Assembly (NCBI RefSeq): GCF_963576545.1 | Contig: NC_083646.1 | Span: 12,580,238-12,644,237, forward strand | Reading direction: 5' to 3' | Source of the DNA: Limanda limanda | Lineage: Eukaryota > Chordata > Actinopteri > Pleuronectiformes > Pleuronectidae | Length of the DNA: 64,000 bases | Part shown: positions 16,101 through 28,576 of the stretch, piece after piece | How the letters are laid out: each line of letters opens with the position of its first letter | Position numbering within the stretch: the first letter of the stretch is position 1 | Program-made: the position numbers and the translations under genes | The notes under the pieces: generated by a model | Seen by the model: only the letters and a program-made list of their open reading frames with translations | Database searches by the model: none | Told to the model about the DNA's origin: nothing

Positions 16101-18405
16101 TGTGGTCCCCCTGGTGGTTTAGGTTACTCTGGATCCTCTAACTATCCTTGAGAGTCCAAGGTTCACATTAACCTTTCTTGCAGGTCATCTCCCGCTGTTT
16201 TACATATCTGCTGCTCTCTGCCATGTTATAGAACTATTACTATTATTATTAATATTATTATTATTAAACGTAAAATGAGATAAGTTACAACTTTTCTTCT
16301 GTCTTGCAGGACTATGATGATGTGCAGGTGGCTGTTCTCCATAAGGAGATGGGAGTTGGACTGGGCTTCAGTGTGGCAGGAGGCGTGGACCAGAGCAAGC
16401 CTGTCACTGTGAGGAGGCGCCATGTTTTTGTTTCTCTCCTGAAAATGTTTTCAAAATGATTGTCACCAGTCTTTTCATAAGTGTCTTGACAGTGATCTTC
16501 TCTTCAGGTCCATAGGGTCTTTCACTCAGGCGTGGCATCTAAGGAAGGCTCCATCATGGAAGGGGACCAGGTCTTGTCAATCAACGGCACAGCGTTGAGC
16601 GGCTACACCCACTGGGAGGTTCTGAGGGTGCTGAGAAGGGCAAAGGCTCGTGAGACCGGAGTGGTGGTCCTGAGGAGGGGAGGCATTAATGACGTCTTCA
16701 AGAGTGGAGTGCAGACAAGTACTCCGGGACCAACACAGACCCAGATCACCTTTGATGGTGAGACACTGAACGACTTCAGACTGACGCCAGATTTACGACT
16801 GATGTCTTCTCAAAGTGAGATACAGTGTCTGTGTTTTTCTCAGGTCAGCACATGTGTGTTTCTCTGGAGAAGAACAGCAGGGACCTGGGCTTCAGTCTGG
16901 AGGGAGGTGTAGGCTCCAGTCTGGGGAACAGACCTCTCACTGTACAGAAGATCTTCCAGGGTGAGAACTGACACTCAATATTTATCAGGTCGGCGTTAAA
17001 TGCAGATATTTGAGCACGGCTTATATCAATGTGCAATATAGATACAATTCTTTGTCTTTAAGAAAATAACAAATATTGTTGTCGTTTTGGACATTTTCTA
17101 ATACATTCATGTTACTCAACAGCCAGCAATAAAATATGATGACCGAACAGGACTATTTGTTTTGTGCTAATCGGAAAGATTAAAGGTTGAGTGTGTGGAA
17201 TTGGGTGACATCTAGTGGCAAAGTTGCATATTGCAGCTGAATACCCGTCACCTCACCCGCCCTTACAAACATGAATCAGGAACCTGTAGCCTTCAGTTGA
17301 TATAAAAACTAAAAAGGTGTTAGTTTGTTGAGTTTGAGTTAGTGTAAAAAACTTGGTGGCCTCTGTAGAGAGGACCTGCTTCTGAATTATTTAAATATAA
17401 AGAGCCCATTCCGAGGTAAAGAAAACAACAATTTGTACAATTTAGATTGAACACAACAGTGAAAACATCTCTGAGATTATTTTATATTCAATTTCTGCTA
17501 ATAGATCCCTGACACACAATCTTACACACTGGATCTTTAGGTATCTGAAACAAATCCTCACACTGTTAGAATGTCAGTCTCCTTGATTTGCAACATTTCC
17601 TACAATCACTTATTAAAAGGCAAAGCATTATTTCTTTGAGGAGCTATTTTAGTGGGTTGACCAAGATATTGGTTTTAAAAATATGTCCATTTTTTTGTTT
17701 GCTCCAAAACAGAGGTGGACTGGTTTAGATATTGAACCCAAGAGATACAGTTTAACGTCACCACAACGTTCTGGCAGAGAAGTAGTGATCAAACCGGTCC
17801 TTATTCACTGAAGGAAGTTCACAGGGTTGACTTCTTGGCTCAGGACAGGTTGAATGGTTGAACCAGGAGACAACACCCAGCCAAGAACACACAACAACGG
17901 GCTCAGCACCCAATACGAGAACCATAAGAATACACACAATAAGATGACAAGGCCACAATACCAGACTGTGCACAGAATTACTGCTTCTATATATCAGTCC
18001 CCTCTACTTTTATAGAATTTTTAATACCTTGACGTTTTTCAAGAAATATTTGATCATGGCTGCGGTGGCAAAAAAGATTCTCTATACTTTTTGTGTAAAA
18101 GGTTTCGTTCATCCATCAATTCTTTATAGAGCTGATTCATATATTTATCAGAATTAAGACTCTGAAAGCACACACACTGTATACAGATGTTTTAAAAACA
18201 GTAATTTATTGAAAAACTCCCTGTCTCTGTTGTCCTTTCAGGCGGTCCAGTCGACAAGGTGTGTCCCGGCGATGAAGTCCTGGAGATTGAGGGTGTGAGC
18301 GTGGTGGGGATGAGGCGTCTGGAGGCTTGGACCTTGATCAGAAAACTCCCCTCTGGTCCCGTGGACTTGGTACTGTCCCGCCCTCTGAAACATCTGGAAA
18401 CGTGA
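13126..18405 (+). CDS. il16-like: Pro-interleukin-16-like protein with two C-terminal PDZ domains
   Basis: Coding exons: 13126-15599, 15682-15877, 16310-16408, 16508-16757, 16844-16960, 18242-18405. They sum to exactly 1100 codons (1099 aa). The first ~860 residues are low-complexity, Ser/Gly/Arg-rich, with an acidic run [13 protein letters not shown]-1 spans about residues 897-980 with the GLGF loop in [13 protein letters not shown]-2 spans about 1011-1093 with DLGFSLEGG. The segments [26 protein letters not shown] and [16 protein letters not shown] follow the last two PDZ domains of pro-IL-16, which in mammals is a scaffold and, when cleaved, a CD4-binding chemoattractant. The start ATG is preceded by a CTCTCAG that could be an acceptor, so an upstream untranslated exon is likely. 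Human IL16 is on chromosome 15, so this may be an ohnolog. Polyadenylation signal at 18779-18784. Confidence 0.85.
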
Positions 18406-18778
18406 GGGTTATGGAAGCACAGTAAAGTTCAGGGAATGATGAGGGATAGTGTCTTGGATGAAACACGACGTGAATTACCTGGGATATTTGGGCCTTTGAA
18501 ACAATACAACAGTTTGTTTACACAGAGAGTTTAAGCCCAAAATGAAGCATAATTTTAAAGACGAGGGCAAAAGTATTTATTTTTCTCTCTTTTACTGGAT
18601 CACATCTACCTCAAGGCCTGTGCTATTCATGTATAATAATTAAAATGTACTAATGGCTCATGCGTTTATCAAAAGGAACCAATTTTTATGCCAAATACTG
18701 TACTGTAAATTTAAATACACGTTGTAACATGTTGTGAGTACATTATAAGTGCATTCAAAGTTTCTTTTACTTTTTTAA

Positions 18779-18784
18779 AATAAA
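18779..18784 (+). promoter_or_regulatory. Polyadenylation signal, IL16-like gene
   Basis: AATAAA about 375 bases after the stop codon, preceded by a T-rich stretch; the first canonical hexamer after the coding region. Confidence 0.6.
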
Positions 18785-18789
18785 TCCTA

Positions 18790-20900
18790 ACAAAGTGACG
18801 CTTTTTATTCTTGTGTCCAGCAGAGGGCGAAAGAGTATCATTGGTTATCATTTCTATAAGTTAGCAAAAAAAACTCTGGGGACAAAACTGCAGAGTCAAG
18901 TTATTTGTCCTTCTATGCACCAAACTGGGATGCATAGATACGATATCAGTTTTACAGTCTCCACATTGTTAAGGTTTATATAGTGGGAAGATAATCATTA
19001 ATCTAAATTTTACTTATAGCCTCGACAAACTATGTCAGATGAAACAAAAGCATCAAGCCGTCTCTGTGAGCTTTACATCTTATCTGATGTGAATTGGTTT
19101 CCGTGTCACTGCCACGTGCCTGTAGGAAAGTGATCAGCAATAACACAGTTATTTTACTCCAACACGGCACTTATGTACTTGACTTGCATAATCCATTAGT
19201 GGTCCAGAGTTCAAGGGAGTCGGAAGGGGTTGCGGTGACATTCAGCTAACTTGTGATAAGATAGGCTTCCCTATCACCACCTTACTAAACCAACCTCACC
19301 ACCAAACAACTCACCACACCAGTCCTGATAATACCTGTACATGTATTTGTTGTCCAATGCTCCTTCTGCACCACAATCTCGGTTTTTACTACAGAACTTT
19401 TGTAAATTAACTTATTATGTTGTTCTGGAGAATGATTGGCTTGAAGGAATATGTGTATTTGAATTAACCTCAGTCCGAAAAAAACAAAATGGTGAACAAT
19501 AAATATTAATAATCAAAGAAATAAAAACAAATTTTAATAGTAATGGAATTTCTTCCTATGAAAGGATATTCCTATGTGGAATAAAAAAACAATGTTTCTT
19601 TAGTAAGGGTTGAACTGTATTGTTCTGATTGTTCTGAACAGCATAGATTACCAAAATAAAACTAATAAAGCTGGGATTTCAATCACAGACCATTTTATAC
19701 AGTTCAACAGATCGGTTACAAAAATGATAATTATTATCAAAATGATTATTATATAATTATAATGATAAATAACAACCATATATGCACTTATTGTAAGTTG
19801 CTTTGGATAAAAGCGTCAGCTAAATTAAATGTAATGTAATTAATGATTTACCAGTTCAATTGCACTTAGGACAATAGATTTATTGTACACATTTGGGTGT
19901 GGTTTGATGCATCTGGAAATGTCTCAATTTATTTGTTTGTGTGTTTTTATTGTTGCGGTATTTCTATTGGGTTTAACCTTTCTTTTTGGGCCAGAGCATA
20001 TCTGGTTTCCTTTATGCAATTCCCAAGGTTATACACAAGGCTTGATTGATGTATTCAGGCTCTTTAATAGAGGATATATAGTTTGTGATGGAAATTCATC
20101 TTGAGATTTGAAATAATGAGATTCTCAGACTGGAGTTGCCTTTGAGTCTTTATAATAATAAGTTCTGCAGAGTTTACACAACAAGCAGAGGTGCTTAAAG
20201 TGGAACTGGCCGCAAGTTCACAAAAGCCAGAACTAATAGAAAGAGGCGTTACATAAAACATAATATGAAAAAAAGAAGATATGAAAGACATGAGATCATT
20301 ATCTGTGTCTTATCTGCTGTGTCCGTCCGTCCGCGGTACCAGTTGGAAGAAAAACATCACCAAATAAGGGTTCCATCCTGTCAGGTAGACGGTATCACAG
20401 CAGTGAGACACCTAGTCAGTGGATTTCCACTACCTTGGACACTGATCAGTGGAATTTTCCTGGTCAAATATGCACCAGTAACAGATACAGTGGGTCATAA
20501 TGTAAATATCTGGCTGTGCTGATTTAACAGGCCGAGTGCCAAACTAAATTGCTCATAAGCACCAGTAGATCTAGCTGTATGTACACTGTAGCTTATTGCC
20601 CTGTGACCACGCTGTCAACACATAACCTGACTGTTTATGGCCTCTGTTCACACACCTAACCTCCTCCAACAGAGGAATATTACACTCTGCGCACCAGCCT
20701 ATCCGGAGGTGTCACAAACAAATAAATGAGTAATAGTGTTTGATCAGCTGCGGAGAGGTGGGATACAGATCCTCAGATGATCAGGTGAGAGCTCCGCTTG
20801 GCCCCCTCCGTCACTGACACCAACAGCTCCTGGACAGACTCACACCAAAGAGAACAACAGCTGTTTGACCTCATAACACCGACAGACAGATGTGGGATGA
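18790..20900. other. Intergenic region, IL16-like gene to AQP10
   Basis: AT-rich DNA with no exon I can support. It holds a SINE/LINE-type 3' tail near 19785-19840. The AQP10 promoter must lie at its right end (about 20600-20930), but no TATA box or other decisive site is seen. Confidence 0.5.
19785..19840 (+). repeat. 3' tail of a fish SINE/LINE family
   Basis: Contains TTGTAAGTTGCTTTGGATAA, then AAAGCGTCAGCTAAATT and short TAATG-type repeats. This matches the widespread teleost tail 'TTGTAAGTCGCTTTGGATAAAAGCGTCxGCxAAATGxxATGTAATG'. The 5' part of the element is not recognisable. Confidence 0.65.
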
Positions 20901-20930
20901 GAAGGAGAATTTCATTTTACTCCAGCCATA

Positions 20931-21747
20931 ATGAATTTACGTTTTCTAAGAGTGAGGAACCCGCTTGTGCAAGAGTGCATGGCTGAATTCCTGGGAACTT
21001 TTGTCCTGCTGGTGAGTTACACTGACAAAGTTTCAGTACTTCTCTTGTTCTAGCATTATGTTTTTTCCATCATGTTTTTTTAACTTTTTATTTATTTGTA
21101 TACATTTTTGGATCTGGGTACAGAGGACAATCAAGTGTACATATATGCTGGATATTATTTATTTGAATTTACAGTTGGGAATATTTTATTATTGCAAAAA
21201 TCTATCGGAAATACACAGATATTCAGTATACAGTATTCGAGTTCCATATAAAACTCTTTGTATTAGTAAATTTGCTCCCAACTTTGTGTAAATTAAAAAA
21301 ATGCAAAGATTGTACAGATGTGTGTGTTTTTTCTTCATTTCCATTTTTTAGGCAGAAAGTATACAGACATTAAATAAATGTAAATGCAAATTACTTTCTT
21401 CTTACTTTCTTCATGGTGATGTTAGGATTTACATAATCTTCCCAGAAACAAATACCGAGACATAACCCAGATATCACAAAATATGAGTGATTTTTATACA
21501 CTGTCATTATCCATAAAAGTATTTGTCAAGCATGGCAGGACCTTCCTTATTTCACTGGCACCACGTTTCTCAAGTGAAATCATTAAAGTCTTTGATAGCC
21601 TTTGTATTTATTGGATATTATTTGTTAGCCTGTAATGAAGACATAATATAACTGTCTCAATAGTTATTTATTGCCCATAAAGTTCAATCAGTAATAATGC
21701 CTTACCGCACGTGTTTGCCACTGTGCCACTATATCCGCTTACAAAAG

Positions 21748-21778
<31 letters not shown>

Positions 21779-23971
21779 TGTGTGTGTGCTTGTGTGTGTG
21801 TCATCCTTTCATCAGTAGGGATTTAGTGTTCTCTTTACTGCTATTGTTGCCAGTTTCAAGTCCAAGTCTAATTTTATGAGGAGATAAGCAATTGCCTTTC
21901 AACCACAAATCTGTGATTAATAATGTTAATTGCAAATCAGACACATTAGAGAATGTATTTTCTTCTGTATTGGAGGATTATTTATTGTTCAACTGAAATT
22001 TTATTTCCCTGATAACTCCTACCATCTGTCCTTTGGATCTCAGCTCTTTGGCTGCGCGGCTGCTGCTCAGGTGAAGACCAGCAGGGAAACTAAAGGCCAG
22101 TTTCTGTCGGTCAACATGGCGTTCTCTGTGGGCGTCATGTCGGCCATGTACCTCACCAAGGGCATCACTGGTAAAAACATCTAAAATGGGCATTAACATT
22201 ATGACACTTATACATGATATTTATCAGATTTTTTACCTCACAGATACAGTAAACGATCCAAACAACACTCTGGTTAACGATGTCCACTGCAGACATTCAC
22301 TAATCCGAACTCAATGGTTTTTTTCTGACTCTCATTGGACCTAGAACTCCTCTTTCAACGGACACTCTTTCTCATTTCTCTCCGCTCCTTCTCATCCTGC
22401 AGGTGCTCATCTGAACCCGGCTGTGACCCTGAGTTTCTGTGCGTTGGGCCAGGTGCCCTGGGGACGGCTGCTGCCCTATTCCCTCTCCCAGCTGCTGGGG
22501 GCATATATGGCATCAGGGCTTGTCTTCCTAGTGTATTATGGTTCGTATTAAAGAATTTCAAATACAAGTACCTTTAATTTACTCTACAAACTTACAAGTC
22601 TGCATCCGATTTGTCTGATGTTTGCTTCTTGTCATTAACTGCTTTCCTTTCTCAGATGCTATAATGGATTTTAGTGGAGGAGTTCTGACGGTGTACGGTC
22701 CAAATGAGACAGCATCTATATTTGCCACATATCCTGCAGAACACATGTCTTTGGGTGGAAGTTTCCTTGATCAGGTCAGTTTGGAGTGTGTGAACTTTAG
22801 GGTTGTACTTCAACAGCTGTTCAACTCATTGCTTTGTACATATATGTCTTCAGGTAGTGGGCACCGGCATGCTGATGTTGTGCATCCTGTGTTTGAATGA
22901 GAAGAGGAACACCCCTGCTCCCACAGAGTTAATTCCTGCCATAGTGGCGGTGATCGTCCTGGGGATCTCCATGTCCATGTCAGGGAACTGCGGCGCTGCA
23001 ATAAATCCTGCTCGGGACTTGGGGCCACGCCTCCTCACGCTGACTGCAGGCTGGGGCACTGAGGTCTTCACGTAAGTGTTTATCTGACAAAAACACTGCT
23101 CATGCGTGTATGTTTATCACATCTGTCAGAGGTTATCAGACTTCAGAGCTGTTTCCTGCGGAACTATGTTAGAACAGCTGATGATAATATGCTGTTTCTT
23201 CCATAAAACAACTTGTCGCTCTATATCATCAAATGGCTTTTCCCGAGTGGTGAACAAACTTTGTACTTTATCTAATCTATTTAAAGCTACATTTATTGAT
23301 TCTTGCCCACGAGGAGGCAGAACAAAAATAATAACAAGCTGACAGACCAGCACCATTTCACCTGTGTTGATCTTTGTCTGTACATCCCCCAGACAGTATA
23401 AGGTTATCATCCTATTGGAGATGTGTTTCTGGTCACTTGATGAATATAAAGTGGAATATTCACTTGAACCTTTCGCTCCCATTCGGGCTGAACTAACTGA
23501 GAAAGATGATCAGTTATCTTCAACAGCCAGCCCTATTATTTTCTGTAGTTGTAGGAGCTCTGAGACTGAAGCATTCAGTAGATGTGCAAAAACAAAAAGG
23601 CTATAAGAGGCTAAAACTGCCTTTGCATCGCTTATTGGTTAAATTACACAATAATTGGTAATAAAGTATTGGACAGAAAATATAGTGATTTGTGCAATAA
23701 CTGATATTAACCAGACATGTAGGTCTCCTGTTAATATGGGTCAATCTGTCTGTTCTCCAGATGTTACAACTACTGGTTCTGGGTTCCTCTGGTGGCCCCA
23801 CTCATCGGTGGTGTTTTAGGAAGTTTCATGTATACGATCTTCATCAAGATGCACCTGCCTGACCCAGACGACCTGGAGAACCACTCCACCATCTCCACCA
23901 TCAGTGAAACATGCAATCAGCCGGCCACAACATGGGAACATGAATTTGAGATAAAATCCGCACATTTATAA
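20931..23971 (+). CDS. aqp10: Aquaporin 10 (aquaglyceroporin), complete
   Basis: A plasma-membrane channel for water, glycerol and other small solutes, intestinal in mammals and fish. Exons: 20931-21011, 22044-22170, 22403-22540, 22656-22774, 22854-23071, 23761-23971, giving 297 residues (human 301). The first NPA motif is at residues 74-76 (GAHLNPAVT). The second is at 206-208 in INPARDLGPRL; Asp after NPAR marks aquaglyceroporins rather than water-only aquaporins. The segment GPNETASIFATYP matches human AQP10 GPKETASIFATYP, which separates it from AQP3, 7 and 9. The ATG at 20931 gives MNLRFLRVRNPLVQECMAEF. It sits directly before ATP8B2, as in human. The C-terminal tail after the last membrane segment is short and unlike the human one. 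Confidence 0.93.
21747..21801 (+). repeat. (GT)n microsatellite in AQP10 intron 1
   Basis: GT dinucleotide run with a few interruptions in the first AQP10 intron. Confidence 0.9.
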
Positions 23972-23980
23972 CTGTTACTG

Positions 23981-23986
23981 AATAAA
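23981..23986 (+). promoter_or_regulatory. Polyadenylation signal candidate, AQP10 (proximal)
   Basis: AATAAA only 10 bases after the stop codon. A second AATAAA at 24676-24681 would give an approximately 720-base 3'UTR. The sequence does not show which is used. Confidence 0.35.
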
Positions 23987-24100
23987 AAACATTTGTCCCA
24001 TATGACACGAGCACTGCTGACCAACGATAGCAACCTGGTGGTAAATTATCGAGAAAACCGTAGTGAACATCTGAGCTTCACGCACATCTTGTGATCCTCT

Positions 24101-24126
24101 CTAGCTGGTTTAATTTAACCAGCTAG
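24101..24126 (+). repeat. Perfect 10-bp inverted repeat (hairpin)
   Basis: CTAGCTGGTT (24101-24110), a 6-base spacer, then AACCAGCTAG (24117-24126). It would be a stem-loop in the AQP10 3'UTR if the distal polyadenylation site is used. Confidence 0.6.
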
Positions 24127-26534
24127 CTTCTAAAACACAACCAGTGGAGGCAGAGGCAGCTGAAAGAAATGCTGATTGTGAAATTATACTGATGTTTGTG
24201 TGTAAAATATCAATTTATTATCAGTAAATTATACTACTGCATTGTTTTTACTTTTTATAACAGGTCTATAGGATCATTGAACAGATTAACTCTGGGAAAC
24301 AACCCATCAATGTCTCCATTAAGTGCAATTTTATTCAGCTGACTTCAACGGTCAGTGTAAAGTGTGTGTTATTGTGCTAAAATGTATGGTGTGAATTATA
24401 GATGTGTTTCAGCGAGGCTGTCCCAAGTGACTATAGAGTTTTATCACTAGGTTTGTAGAGCTCCCAACTGTATCATTCAGTTTTGAACAGATTCTGCGTA
24501 TGACAGGAAATATTTCCACCTTCTTCTGCTGGAATCTGCTGATCTGATTATCTGCATGTTTTGTGTTTTCAAATCAAATTCTGTGACATTCACATGACAC
24601 CAAATATCTATTTTGTTAAAATAAATCCATGAACTTTGCATTCTTTTCATAGTGCTCTTGTGGTTTGTAATGGGAAATAAACAAGACTTTGTTTAAAATT
24701 GTTTTCTTCTGTAGCAATTGGTGCAGGAAAAACATCTTAATGTGCTTAAGTCCATTATTATTATTACTGATCATATTAGTTTTACTTACAACATTTCTAA
24801 TGTTTAGGAGAGAGAGAGGGAAACTGTGCCACCGTTCCTATTGTCCAACCTGATTCTTAACGCTTGTCTAGGATGTTTATTGTATGTGTTGAGAAGAAGG
24901 TGAGGGACACACAGGTCACCATCATGATTATCCCTTCATCAGAGAATTAGATTGCTTTGGTCTCTTGAGTCTCTCGGGAGAAGCTCTTGGAATAGGTTGA
25001 TTACAGAGTAGTGATGTCTTTGAGCCTTTGAGGAGTGTTCACAAAGGTCAAGACTCTATTTAATTGTGGCTCTGTCCCAAACTAGACATCAATTCACGTG
25101 CAATTACAAGCAGGAATCTGAAAAAGGACAACACATTGTCCTCAATGGCTTTTTGTTGATCCTTTATTAGAGCTTATAAAGATATCTTCCGTCCAAATAG
25201 CATCATGCTCTGGAGGATTTTTACAAGATTTCACACCTTCTGGAATTATTAGACAAATATACAGAAAATCATGAAAAAATCGGGGACAGTCTGCTTTTCC
25301 CTATGACTGTCTTTTATATTGGATGTAAAATTAACCCCAATATCTATACATCTCCCTCTGAGTCATAAAGGTTGGAAATATACAGTTAATGCTCACACAC
25401 CACATCATTACATGAGCTTCTTTGTCAGTAAAACACATTATTATGATGTATTGGAAATGACTAAAATTGCTCTGCTAATGAATATAGAATAATAAAGAAT
25501 AGTATAGAATACAACCATGGAGACAAGGGGTACATGATATTTATAAGATTGTGTGAAATTATTTAAATTGTATTGTTGTAAATCTGCACCCATGTTCACA
25601 TCTGGACGTCGATCTGTGAGTTATGTGTGCATGATGGACAGATGCATGCAGATGTTGAGACCTGGATCAGCCAACAGATGTTGGATGAGATTACGCTGAC
25701 TAAACATCAGGGGGCGGTATGACACAAACCAAAAAGCACATGGCAAAGTGTCTGTTAAATCAGCTGTTCAAGATATTTTAAAAACAAAGTGATAAAAACA
25801 GAGAGAAGCGACCACAGATTGAATTGAAAGGATGGATGAGACGTTGAGGTTAACCTCCTCAGTGCATTTAGGTTTAGGGTCTTGAGGGCAGGACTACAGA
25901 TGGAGGTGGAGAAGGTGAAGAGAGGATGCGGCTCCTCCCTCTCTACCTCCCCCTCCTCTCTCGCTTCTCTCACCTCGGCCGGAGCCCTCCTTCACCTCTG
26001 CACAGAGCCTCCTGCAGCGCGCCCCCGGTCCCTGCTTCATCCTCCTTGCACCTCCGTGGCCTTAGATCATCTTCATCCTCATCATCCTCATCATCATCAC
26101 CATCATCATCGATCCAAGCCAAACTTCACCATGACCTCGGCAAGAGAAGCATGTCTCCACCTCAGACCTGTGAATAACAGCAGCTTGTAAAGGTAGGTGG
26201 TGTTTGTCTGAGCCATGTTGTCGTGCTGGTTTTGATCAGAGCTGCCCTCACCACCACGTATGGCTCCCCATGCGGTTCTGAGCCACTTTCTCAGCTGGAG
26301 ATATTGACGTGTGTGTCTCGGTTTTCATGATGAAGTGTTCAGCTCCTATTACTGCACCAGACAATGTCATGTTCACCAAAGCTGCTCTGTGAACACTGCA
26401 GATACAGGTCTGAGCTGCAGGGGATTTCATACAAAGAAGTTGTGGTGGAGCCTGACTGGAATCTTTACATGTTCCTTAACAAAGAGTGAAAGTTTGTCAT
26501 GTCACTTTATGCAGTGACCTCTGACATCACTGGT

Positions 26535-26740
26535 ACACAGGGCTGGGCCATATGGACAAAATCATATCGTTCTTTTCAGATGATTATATTAATAATTATC
26601 ACGATAGATGTCAAATTATTATTTATTTTTACGTTTAAAGACTGAGTTTTGCTCCTGAGTGAAGGTTGTGGGTTTTAAACTCTGATGAAAACATATTGCA
26701 ATAATGATTGATATTGTTTTATTGCACATGCAACCCTACT
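26535..26740 (+). repeat. Degraded MITE-like repeat, copy B
   Basis: Begins CAGGGCTGGGCCATATGG, continues with AATTATCACGATAGATGTCA and TTTAAAGACTGAG, and ends near TGATATTGTTTTATTGCAC. Fish elements of this kind start GGGCTGGGCGATATGG. The same ordered blocks occur at 8358-8612. Confidence 0.55.
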
Positions 26741-26799
26741 AGTACTTGAAATACATTAACTCATTATATAAATATTATATATGGTTTAAGAAATAAATT

Positions 26800-26870
26800 A
26801 AGATAAGATAAACTAATCCTATATCAGTCCCTCAAAGGGAAAATGTGCTGTCGCAGCAAAGAGGACAGTC
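26800..26870 (-). repeat. LINE 3' tail (minus orientation)
   Basis: Reverse complement reads TTTTCCCTTTGAGGGACTGA, then ATAGGATTAGTTTATCTTATC. It resembles the tail at 59335-59400 and the typical teleost non-LTR retrotransposon end 'TTTCCCC..TGGGACxAATAAAGGATTATCTTATC'. Confidence 0.5.
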
Positions 26871-28576
26871 AAATATGTAGCCATCAGTAAAGGTAATAAA
26901 TAACTTAACATGCAATATAAGCGTAAGGACATATACAAACATAAATAGAATTGAAGTGATATATACAATGTAGAATATATATGCAGAAAAATGTAACCTT
27001 AACTCTATCAGAATTACCCTACTTCTGCTGTTTCTCTAAGTTGTTCTATGCTTTATAGTTACTCACCCGCAGTCTCATTGTCTTTAAAAGCATCTCATGC
27101 AGATATTACAAGCTTATTTATTAATCAACCGGAAACAACCACTGGTGTCGTAATTATTATCTAAAGACAGATAAATGGCTGAGTGTATGTGGAGCTCATG
27201 CAGACACTGAATGATTAAAACAACATTCATTAACAAAACAATCACATCAGTGTATCTGTTCAATCAATTTCTAGAACCAGATGAGGTGAAGTGCATCATG
27301 GGCTAACGTTGTTACAATCATTCTAGTCCTCAGTTGTTTTGATTTGTTGTCTCCTGCTTCCTGTTAGTGACCTACAGCAATGTTGTAATTCATTTTAACA
27401 GGATGTCAGGCAGATATCACAAAAACAAATTAGTATTTATTACGGTGGCGTAGAGGAGATTAAACGTCTGTAATTGAATTAGACCTCAGGAAACACACAG
27501 CCCAACGTCAGAGCAGGTCAAGTGCATATGGTTTTAGACTGCTGGAGTTATTTTTGTCTTTTGCTCTTTCGGTTTGTTGCTTGGTGTCGTTTGTATCAAC
27601 AGTTCCAAATATTCTTTTAGTGCATCTGAGGAGATTAAAACCTTTGCGTTACTAATATGTGAAGGCAGAACATTAGCTAAGTCTACATATCTGTATATGT
27701 ATAGCCTACCTAATGTACTACTTTTTATTAAGGATGTATCCAACCTGAGCAGAGAAATGGTGTAGTGACTTTATATTTTGGAATTTTAGTTATTCAATAA
27801 ATAAAACAGAACATCTGTGCTTGTTTTTGTCCTTTTGACGAAATGCAAAACGGATATTGTTGTTGCAGCTGCAAGCCAAACATTTCATAAAGTATTTTTT
27901 GATTCAAATCCTTTAAAACATCAGCCAGATTCCAGCGTGAGAGATGAAAATGAATTCTTCCCAGATGCCAAGAAAGATGTTCAGATATTCAGTGGTCTCT
28001 CTCCCTCCCTGGGCTTTATTTCATGAGGGCCCTGCAGGACCATGGGGTTATACAAGACAGATGGAAAGCGAAGGAGGGAGAGAGGGATGGATGTGGCACC
28101 TGAAAGACTGGAGAGGAGAGAGGTGAGAGAACATGGCAAACAGCTCTCGTCCTCACTCCCTAAGCCTGATTATATTGAGAAATGGGTAATTGTGTAGATA
28201 GTGAGTAGAGATGCAATAAAAGAGAAGAGTGTGTGACAGGGCAAGAGACGACGCTGGAAACTGTAGCTGAAAGCTGATCGGCCTAAATTACATGGAGACA
28301 GGCAGAGCTGCTCTCTCTCTTTCTCTCTCTCTCTCTGTGGAGTATTGATTGGTCACTCGCTGCCTCGATCCCCGTCTGTAGAGCTGTTTAGTACCTTTCC
28401 TATGCACGAGGCAAATATGCATAACACCTCGCCTCCGTGGCCTCATCTTTCCGCAGCTTCTTGCTGTTAACTTAGCTGAGATAGAGCACGGTGAGTAGGA
28501 GCTGCGAGGTGTCTAACGTTAACAGGTCAGCATTAATTAAGAGAGAGAGAGGGGAGTCGAGTGTTAAGGGGAAAGT

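Noticed and set aside
13126..18405. Assignment to PDZD2 or another multi-PDZ scaffold
   Set aside because: The last PDZ with EGG then [10 protein letters not shown] and [16 protein letters not shown] follows pro-IL-16 more closely, though PDZD2 is a relative and phylogeny was not run.
26128..26192. 19-codon frame MTSAREACLHLRPVNNSSL as a gene
   Set aside because: Too short and without family; kept only as a possible upstream frame in an untranslated exon.
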